Shown here: in pieces, positions 6,002-10,721 of the stretch
Numbering within the stretch: the first letter of the stretch is position 1
How the letters are laid out: every line of letters starts with the position of its first letter
Assembly (NCBI GenBank): GCA_002729295.1
Contig: PBTU01000100.1
Span: 1 to 10,721 of the forward strand
Direction: 5' to 3'
Origin: Verrucomicrobiales bacterium
Lineage (GTDB): Bacteria > Verrucomicrobiota > Verrucomicrobiia > Verrucomicrobiales > Akkermansiaceae
DNA: 10,721 bases
Notes under the pieces: model-generated
The model's database searches: none
Told to the model about the DNA's origin: nothing
Seen by the model: only the letters and a program-made list of their open reading frames with translations
Made by a program: the position numbers and the translations under genes

Positions 6002-6889
6002 ATGATCAATTCTCACAACCGCCGCCAATTCCTCACCACTTCCAGTCTCGCCACCGCCGCTGCCGTGACGGGTTCCCGCGCCCTTGCCCAAGACGCCAAA
6101 ACTTCAGGACCATCCCTCGAAGGTCGCATTTTTAAAGCAGTGAAAGGTGGCAAGAAAGGCAATGAATCCCCTCTCGAATTTTTTCAGCGTCTCAAAAAAC
6201 TCGGCTTTGATGGCGTCGAGAGCGGCAATGCCAAGCAGGCCGCCGAATACGCGGCTGCCTCTCAGCAGACAGGCGTGATGTTTCACGGAATGGTTTGCGG
6301 CTGGCACTGGGGCACCCGGCTCAGCAGTCCCGACGAGGCCATTCGCGCGAAAGGCCTCGCCTTGATGGAACAGAACATCCGCGACACCCACCGCCTCGGT
6401 GGTTCCTCGGTTCTTCTTGTCCCCGGTAAGGTCAGCGGAGCCAAGGAAACCCATGATGACGTCTGGCATCGTTCCATCGCGGAAGTGCGCAAGGTTCTCC
6501 CTCTCGCCAGCCGTCTCGGAGTTCATATTCTAATCGAAACGGTCTGGAATGGCTTCTGCGAATCGCCCGATAAATTCCGCGACTATCTCGACGCCTTCGA
6601 CAATCCATGGGTGGGTGCTTATTTTGACATCGGGAACATGCAGAAGTTCGCTCCCGCCGAAGAATGGATCCGCACCCTCGGTCACCGCACGGTCAAACTC
6701 GACATTAAGGACTGGGGAAAAAAGAGGGGATTCTGTCGCCTCGGCGAAGGTGACGTTGACTGGGACAAGGTCCGCGTTGCGCTTCAAGAAGTTGGCTTCT
6801 CCGGCTGGGCCACCAGGGAGGGCCGAGATAAGAGTATCGAAGATACCTCCGCGCTGATCGATCAGTTGATGATCGGCAAGAAGGGGTAA
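6002..6889 (+). CDS. Tat-exported sugar phosphate isomerase/epimerase-like TIM-barrel protein
   Basis: AP-endonuclease-2/xylose-isomerase-like TIM barrel of 295 residues. The N-terminus carries a twin-arginine signal (NRRQFLTT at 6-13, then an alanine-rich stretch ending ALA at 27-29), so the folded enzyme is sent to the periplasm. Metal-site candidates follow the family order: Glu179 in LIETVWNGF, Asp209 in AYFDIGNM, Asp234 in VKLDIKD (where many relatives have His), and Glu273 in WATREG. The section DNPWVGAYFDIGN is characteristic of hydroxypyruvate-isomerase-like and sugar-epimerase relatives. Exported members of this superfamily often accompany Gfo/Idh/MocA oxidoreductases and DUF1080 proteins in 3-keto-sugar pathways; a DUF1080 gene converges with this one 15 bases away. 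The true substrate is unknown. There is no Shine-Dalgarno, although an A-rich leader (AAGAAAAAGATC) precedes the ATG. Confidence 0.9.
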   Translation: MINSHNRRQFLTTSSLATAAAVTGSRALAQDAKTSGPSLEGRIFKAVKGGKKGNESPLEFFQRLKKLGFDGVESGNAKQAAEYAAASQQTGVMFHGMVCGWHWGTRLSSPDEAIRAKGLALMEQNIRDTHRLGGSSVLLVPGKVSGAKETHDDVWHRSIAEVRKVLPLASRLGVHILIETVWNGFCESPDKFRDYLDAFDNPWVGAYFDIGNMQKFAPAEEWIRTLGHRTVKLDIKDWGKKRGFCRLGEGDVDWDKVRVALQEVGFSGWATREGRDKSIEDTSALIDQLMIGKKG

Positions 6890-6904
6890 GCCGAGAGCAT
6901 TATC

Positions 6905-7927
6905 TCACTTCCTGTTCGCCTGGTATCGTCCTTCAATATGAAGGACCTCGCCCTTCATTACGTGCGTATATCCTCCTTCGAGCGTGACCGAATCCGGTGT
7001 GGCCTTAACCGCCCGCTTTGTCCAAACCACCTCGTCTCCATTCCGAAGAATACAGCGCCCATCCTCCAAAAACTCGCGGGTATGTGCACCGGCATAAGCC
7101 CACTTCCCGAGAAGGGCATGTCTTTTGAGTGTCACGGGCTTAGGTTGTGGAAGAGGAGTGCCCATTTCAACATCAAGTTTGGTTTCAAAAGGCGGAAGAA
7201 CCCGCAGGCGGAGATTTTTAAACTCAATGGGAGCCCCTTCTGACTCCAGACAGAGAAAGCCAAATGCCGGGCTGATGCCATCGCCTCCTGACACATCTTC
7301 TCCGTTTACCCAAAGCTTCACCACGCCGTCGATCGCACGAATATAGTAGTGATTCCACTGATTGATCCCGAGCGTAGTATCTTTCGACGGAAAGCTCCGT
7401 CGACCGTTTGGAGCAACCGGAGGAAATGGCCGCATCTTGATCGGACCTACCGGGAAGACATCTCCATTGCTGGTAAACCAATCGCCCTTCTTCTTATACT
7501 GGGCCTCGTAAACTTCCTTATAACCAAGATCCAACACCTGCACCTCGATACCATGGGGAAGCAAGCCTTTGCCTTGTATGAGCCGGTTGATCGACTGCGG
7601 AGTCGCCCACACAAAGACCCCGGAGTTTCCGCCCTTTTTCTTGTGCATCCACTCGCAGGAAAATTCAAAATTCGTAAGCGGTTTGTGATAGCGGATTACT
7701 CCGGTGGGATTCCCAGTACACCAAACATGGCTGTCTTCCCACTTCCAGGTGTTAGCCTTACAATTCACGTTGGCAAAATCAGCTTCCGTCAACTCGACCC
7801 ATCCCGGACCCACGCCACGGCTGAACTCCGGCTCCATCTTCACGGTCAAACCGCTGTCCACCTCATCGGCAATGGCAATAACCGAGAGTAAAACTAAAAG
7901 AAGGGAAGCAGATAATAGAGATTTCAT
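6905..7927 (-). CDS. Secreted DUF1080 protein (3-keto-disaccharide hydrolase family) with an extra C-terminal domain
   Basis: Exported 340-residue protein: signal peptide 1-20 (MKSLLSASLLLVLLSVIAIA), a DUF1080 concanavalin-like domain at about 40-245, a proline-rich linker (256-264), and a small C-terminal domain (about 268-340). DUF1080 motifs are WVELTEADF (43-51), KKKGGNSGVFVWATP (96-110), HGIEVQVLD (125-133), INQWNHYYIRA (188-198) and the strand ending IEFKNLRLRVLPP. The tail domain begins LLGKWAYAGAHTREFLEDGR and has alternating strands, resembling the short lipocalin-like or MORN-like beta modules seen at the ends of such proteins. The frame can be read back to TTG 8002, but ATG 7927 starts exactly at the signal peptide. 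There is no visible Shine-Dalgarno. Likely role: hydrolysis of 3-keto-glycosides or binding of sugar outside the cytoplasm, inferred from family. It converges with the isomerase-like gene. Confidence 0.9.
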   Translation of the reverse strand: MKSLLSASLLLVLLSVIAIADEVDSGLTVKMEPEFSRGVGPGWVELTEADFANVNCKANTWKWEDSHVWCTGNPTGVIRYHKPLTNFEFSCEWMHKKKGGNSGVFVWATPQSINRLIQGKGLLPHGIEVQVLDLGYKEVYEAQYKKKGDWFTSNGDVFPVGPIKMRPFPPVAPNGRRSFPSKDTTLGINQWNHYYIRAIDGVVKLWVNGEDVSGGDGISPAFGFLCLESEGAPIEFKNLRLRVLPPFETKLDVEMGTPLPQPKPVTLKRHALLGKWAYAGAHTREFLEDGRCILRNGDEVVWTKRAVKATPDSVTLEGGYTHVMKGEVLHIEGRYQANRK

Positions 7928-7998
7928 AATGGCGTTACAAATAAATCCGGCTCTCCACTGGGACGCGGAATGTCGAGCCTGAATAACGATGGAAGTTA

Positions 7999-8133
7999 TC
8001 AATTCAAGACTTCGTTGCGAGCCGATTCTCCGATTGCGGAAACTTCTTGAATGAGTTCGCCGGCCACGCCGAGCTCCTGAAAAGTGGCCCCGAGCAGTTC
8101 AATGATGGCATCGAAATGGAAATCGTTTGCCTT
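7999..8133 (-). pseudogene. 3' fragment of a group I truncated haemoglobin gene
   Basis: Forty-four codons plus TGA encode the end of a group I truncated haemoglobin: HFDAIIELLG, then a helix ELGVAGELIQEVSAIGESARN and the end EVLN. Against cyanobacterial GlbN as I remember it, the blocks HFDAI, LG, GV and the terminal LN fall at identical spacing without gaps. The N-terminal two thirds, including the haem-contacting B, E and F helices and the proximal histidine, are missing. The match breaks off near 8133, exactly where another gene's tail begins on the other strand. A TAG in the same frame at 8145-8143 confirms that no longer frame survives. The fragment cannot bind haem by itself. It lies 71 bases upstream of the DUF1080 start. 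Confidence 0.65.
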
Positions 8134-8187
8134 GATTTTCGTCTAACAGATGTCCACGGCGAAGTCGTGCACGACATCTTTGCCTAG
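8134..8187 (+). pseudogene. 3' fragment of a DUF1501 gene
   Basis: The plus strand reads DFRLTDVHGEVVHDIFA followed by TAG. This is the characteristic C-terminus of DUF1501 proteins, Tat-exported sulfatase-fold proteins very common in Planctomycetes and Verrucomicrobiota, normally encoded next to a cytochrome/PSD1-DUF1553 protein. The preceding codons (NDGIEMEIVCL) bear no relation to the expected HATILHL...YNGR upstream part. Only about 17 codons of a gene near 450-500 codons therefore remain. No PSD1 gene is in the window. Confidence 0.7.
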
Positions 8188-8515
8188 CGAGCGATGACGC
8201 CCGCAAGACAAGCGGACATACCTCCCAGCGTTGAAATTCCAATTTCATCGGGAAAAGGCCACCAAACACGCACCGAACCTGAACAAGACATGAGCAAAAG
8301 GCCGCAAGTGCGACAAAAAGTGACGAAAGTATCGACTGTAATTTGACAAGTGGCATCTCCTCGACAAATGGTAGACTTTCGCCGCCAAAACCATTCACTA
8401 ACAACACAACCAGACACCTCATTCTTCCAGCCTCCCAAATTAATCCCTGCACCACCAGAAAGGGAAAGCGATTCCAAGCCTCGCCGCCTGAACTTTTCTA
8501 ACCATCAACACTACC
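8188..8515. other. Intergenic region upstream of the SOUL lipoprotein gene
   Basis: Of these 328 bases, the left part probably descends from sequence that lay downstream of the lost DUF1501 gene. A 50-codon plus-strand frame (8194-8346, starting MTPARQADIPPSVEIP) is present but unrecognised, with no ribosome-binding site. TTGACA occurs at 8344-8349 without a good -10 element at the right distance. CGCCGCCAAAACCATTC at 8380-8396 weakly echoes the dispersed repeat core. The promoter for the SOUL gene must lie here, but I cannot place it. Minus-strand frames crossing this stretch look spurious. Confidence 0.45.
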
Positions 8516-9112
8516 ATGAAAACCAAAATCACTATCGCTCTTGCCATCGGAGGAACCCTCCTCCTCACCGCCCTCTCCTCCTGCGCCGGACCTCTCGGAC
8601 GATCCGGATATGAGTCCGCCCCCTACACCACCGTCAAGAAAGATGGCGCTTTTGAGATTCGAGACTACCCCGAAATTGTCGTCGCAACCACCATCATGGC
8701 GGGCGGAGAGAACAAGCAAAATTCCGGCTTCATGAACTTGTTCCGATACATCTCCGGGAAAAACGAAGCCGACCAGAAGATCGCCATGACCACTCCGGTT
8801 TTTTCGAAGACAGATGGAGACCAACAGGAGATGAGTTTCGTACTTCCCGATGACGTTGCTAAAAACGGAGCACCCAAGGCCAACAACGACAATGTCACTG
8901 TCTCCAAACGCCAAGCCGGACGTTTCATCGTCTTTCGTTACAGCGGCCGCTGGACTGAAGCCAACGACAAGAAGGCACGCGAAAAACTCGCAAAGTGGGC
9001 CAAAGAACAAAAGCTCACTCTGACATCCGTCGTGGAAAAAGCCAGCTACGACCCTCCCTTCACCCCGCCCTTCATGCGACGCAACGAAATCATGGCGCGC
9101 ATCAACAAATAA
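8516..9112 (+). CDS. SOUL-family haem-binding lipoprotein
   Basis: Exported lipoprotein of 198 residues. The signal peptide ends in the lipobox LSSC with lipidated Cys23, followed by AGPLGRS, so it is anchored in a membrane facing the periplasm. The SOUL domain covers almost all the rest: YTTVKKDGAFEIRDYPEIVV (37-56), the hallmark GFMNLFRYISGKNEADQKIA (71-90) running into MTTPV (91-95), and the C-terminal YDPPFTPPFMRRNEIMARI (178-196). SOUL proteins bind haem or tetrapyrroles in some eukaryotes. In bacteria their role is mostly unproven, with haem binding or stress protection suggested. The gene is alone on its strand, with no Shine-Dalgarno upstream of the ATG, and converges with the PHP gene 160 bases downstream. 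Next to it lies the relic of another haem protein gene, which may be coincidence. Confidence 0.92.
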   Translation: MKTKITIALAIGGTLLLTALSSCAGPLGRSGYESAPYTTVKKDGAFEIRDYPEIVVATTIMAGGENKQNSGFMNLFRYISGKNEADQKIAMTTPVFSKTDGDQQEMSFVLPDDVAKNGAPKANNDNVTVSKRQAGRFIVFRYSGRWTEANDKKAREKLAKWAKEQKLTLTSVVEKASYDPPFTPPFMRRNEIMARINK

Positions 9113-9200
9113 TTCCGTTTTACCAAGTTGTCTTCATTATCCATCGCAGCGAGAGGCTGGACATTCAGTGAGTTGAAATGGATGTTGCTACCACTCGCCG

Positions 9201-9272
9201 TATCGACTTCGGGAACACGGAGTAAGCGTGGTCCATGGGGAGGAATTTGGAAGTGCCCGCGAAAGGGTCCTG
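9201..9272 (+). pseudogene. Possible relic of a class I/II aminotransferase C-terminus
   Basis: One plus-strand frame reads RLREHGVSVVHGEEFGSARE (9204-9263), reminiscent of the E-x-GV-x-VVPG-x-FG motif near the C-terminus of PLP-dependent fold-type I aminotransferases. The expected arginine-containing R-I-S-F/Y-A strand afterwards is not recognisable, and the frame then runs antisense through the end of the PHP gene. The match is short and could be chance. Confidence 0.22.
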
Positions 9273-10559
9273 TCAGTCCTGCATCACTCCGATTCTTGCC
9301 GCTTTAAGCTCCGTCCGCCAGCCGACGGGTTGAATCCACGCTTGCTCGCGCTGATCTTTGTATGAGGGATTTACGTGGGGGCGCGACGAAGTCACCACCG
9401 CCCGGACGTAGAGTTCGTCTCCGGTGAATTCATACTCCGCCCGGTCACCGCCCACCGTGGCAAAAACCTCGCCAGTGACTTCGGGCGTTGAGCGACGGGT
9501 TCCGATAAATTTCGTTTCGTAACTCACACCGTCAATTTTTTTCATTTCCACGACCTGCTTTCGCGCGCTTTGGTCATAGTCGATCGTTTCCATCTCGACT
9601 CCACTGGAACCATAAAACTCACCCCGCTGCATCGCCTCTACCAATTGCCCCGCCTCCAGCGACTCCGACCAAACCATGACCCAACCCCGGCCCGGCGAAA
9701 CGTCGCCGCCATGATAATTATGTGAGTCATCAGTCGCCACACCGAATAAAGGCGGCGCTTTGTGGACGAGAAGACGCAAGGTATTGGCAATGTCCCAAAT
9801 CGCTTCATCGCCCGGGCGGCTTTCGTCTCCGAGATGATTAATTCCCGGGTGTCCGTTATAGACCTCGAAGAATTGCTCTTCGACAACCTCGGCCAATTGC
9901 TGCGGCGTGACCGACCATCGGAAATTCGGGTGATTAAGGTGAGTCAAAATCGGACGCCCCAATCGCTTCGACTGCTCTTCCACCATCTGCAAATTCTTGC
10001 GCATCGTCTCCACCACCGACTCACCATGCTGCGGTTTGATCGGCTCGGCCAAATTGACGGCATTAATGTGCACTTGATACTGTCGGAATTTGTCTGTGAT
10101 CTCCTCGGCCTCGATGAGGAGAAATTTCTCCTCCTCCTCAAATTCCGGGCGAATCTCCTCCAGCGTTTTCAAACGCACCTCGCGTGTATCGCCTTCCCCG
10201 CGAAGCTCCACCCACTCTTCACCAAAGCGCTCCATATACCGATCCAGTGTTCCGGTCTTTCCCACCTTGCGACGCTTCTCAACACTCGCCACCTTCATCC
10301 ACTTCTCACCCCGACTCAAAAGATTATGGTCCGACAAAGCGAGAAAGTCGTAACCCTGCTCTTTATACCAATCGACAATCATGTCAGGAAAATCATTCCC
10401 ATCACTCCAAAGCGAATGGGTATGCGTGTTCCCCTTATACCAGGCTCCTTTCTCATTCCAGATCTCGGGCTCCTTTTCTTTCCCGAACCACACTGCAATC
10501 ACAACAGCCAACGCCACCGCTAGCAACAACAAGAAGGGAACATATTTTTTCGCACGCAT
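9273..10559 (-). CDS. Membrane-anchored PHP-domain protein (putative metal-dependent phosphoesterase)
   Basis: A 428-residue protein with an N-terminal hydrophobic helix (about 7-24, preceded by RAKK) that acts as an uncleaved anchor or signal, followed by a PHP (polymerase and histidinol phosphatase) domain. Metal-ligand motifs appear in order: GNTHTHSLWSDG (His46, His48), LALSDHN (Asp77, His78), LLIEAEEI (Glu150), VHINAVN (His164), LTHLNHP (His207, His210) and GVATDDSH (Asp277, Asp278, His280). This is a complete trinuclear-type site, so phosphoesterase activity is plausible; the substrate is unknown. Between the second and third motifs lies a charged insertion (about 83-145). A beta-rich C-terminal region (about 320-428) probably packs on the barrel. 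A GGGAGG lies about 12 bases upstream of ATG 10559, and GGGGA lies closer. The gene may be co-transcribed with the partial gene ending at 10628. Confidence 0.9.
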   Translation of the reverse strand: MRAKKYVPFLLLLAVALAVVIAVWFGKEKEPEIWNEKGAWYKGNTHTHSLWSDGNDFPDMIVDWYKEQGYDFLALSDHNLLSRGEKWMKVASVEKRRKVGKTGTLDRYMERFGEEWVELRGEGDTREVRLKTLEEIRPEFEEEEKFLLIEAEEITDKFRQYQVHINAVNLAEPIKPQHGESVVETMRKNLQMVEEQSKRLGRPILTHLNHPNFRWSVTPQQLAEVVEEQFFEVYNGHPGINHLGDESRPGDEAIWDIANTLRLLVHKAPPLFGVATDDSHNYHGGDVSPGRGWVMVWSESLEAGQLVEAMQRGEFYGSSGVEMETIDYDQSARKQVVEMKKIDGVSYETKFIGTRRSTPEVTGEVFATVGGDRAEYEFTGDELYVRAVVTSSRPHVNPSYKDQREQAWIQPVGWRTELKAARIGVMQD

Positions 10560-10627
10560 TGTCCCCGATAACCTCCCAAATCCGGAGGACTGTCAACACT
10601 GCGAAAAATTCACCCCAGCTTTCCTCA

Positions 10628-10720
10628 TCAAGATTTCAATGGAGCGAAAGACACCTCTTTGCCCTCGAAATTCTTTATCATAAGAGCGAGCGCCTTTTCA
10701 TCAGCCTTGCACAAAGACGA
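10628..10720 (-). CDS. 3' end of an unidentified gene (partial, enters from the right edge)
   Basis: A minus-strand frame entering at the right edge gives 30 residues, including KADEKALALMIKNFEGKEVS, before a TGA at 10630-10628. The composition is protein-like (helix followed by a short strand), and the fragment contains one Cys near its start. The family cannot be told. It lies 68 bases upstream of the PHP gene on the same strand with no terminator between them, so the two could form an operon. Confidence 0.45.
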   Translation of the reverse strand, partial: SSLCKADEKALALMIKNFEGKEVSFAPLKS

Positions 10721-10721
10721 A

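Noticed and set aside
7349..7891. 180-residue plus-strand frame antisense to the longer DUF1080 gene
   Set aside because: The opposite strand encodes a full DUF1080 domain with signal peptide; this frame has no recognisable features.
8186..8255. Minus-strand TLGGMSACLAGVIAR as the missing N-terminus of the truncated haemoglobin
   Set aside because: The LGG resemblance is short, the following residues do not match, and it lies beyond the junction on DNA that belongs with the DUF1501 tail.
8099..8455. 118-residue minus-strand frame across the scar region
   Set aside because: It is arginine/cysteine-rich, out of frame with the truncated haemoglobin relic and antisense to the DUF1501 tail; no domain-like pattern.
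9762..10523. 253-residue plus-strand frame antisense to the PHP gene
   Set aside because: It is the mirror of a gene with complete PHP metal motifs; its His/Leu/Arg-rich composition is typical of a shadow frame.

Overview
The window looks like a chromosomal stretch from a Verrucomicrobiota bacterium, or a close relative in the Planctomycetes-Verrucomicrobia group. The evidence is the gene mix: a formylglycine-type sulfatase of the iduronate-2-sulfatase-like group, two secreted DUF1080 (3-keto-disaccharide hydrolase family) proteins, a Tat-exported sugar isomerase/epimerase-like TIM barrel, a variant HU protein, and the 3' tail of a DUF1501 gene. Most genes have no clear Shine-Dalgarno sequence and nearly all stand as single transcription units. 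No tRNA, rRNA, CRISPR array, integrase or insertion sequence is visible.

Layout, left to right: the last 26 codons of an unidentified plus-strand gene (2-82); a secreted sulfatase (353-1756, +); a 496-base gap holding repeats and an apparent relic of a large secreted protein (1757-2252); a four-helix membrane protein with a long charged coiled coil (2253-3071, -); a 357-base gap; a secreted protein with two similar alpha/beta-barrel-like halves (3429-4250, +) with a strong terminator; a short DUF1080 protein (4470-5096, -); an HU-family DNA-binding protein (5371-5688, -) with a strong terminator; a Tat-exported sugar isomerase/epimerase-like protein (6002-6889, +); a longer DUF1080 protein (6905-7927, -) convergent with it, 15 bases apart; a deletion scar (7999-8187) where the tail of a truncated haemoglobin gene abuts the tail of a DUF1501 gene in the opposite orientation; a SOUL haem-binding lipoprotein (8516-9112, +); a membrane-anchored PHP-domain metallo-phosphoesterase-like protein (9273-10559, -); and the 3' end of another minus-strand gene (10628-10720).

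The genes share a theme of carbohydrate processing outside the cytoplasm: desulfation, 3-keto-glycoside hydrolysis and sugar isomerisation. This is not a classic polysaccharide utilisation locus, because no SusC/D pair, transporter, oxidoreductase or regulator is present in the window. The intergenic spaces are the more unusual part. They carry a dispersed 25-45 base repeat in at least three clear copies and several truncated gene tails, which suggests ongoing genome rearrangement and decay between otherwise intact single genes. I found no convincing new multi-gene system; the best novel leads are the repeat family, the back-to-back gene-tail scar and the two uncharacterised intact proteins.
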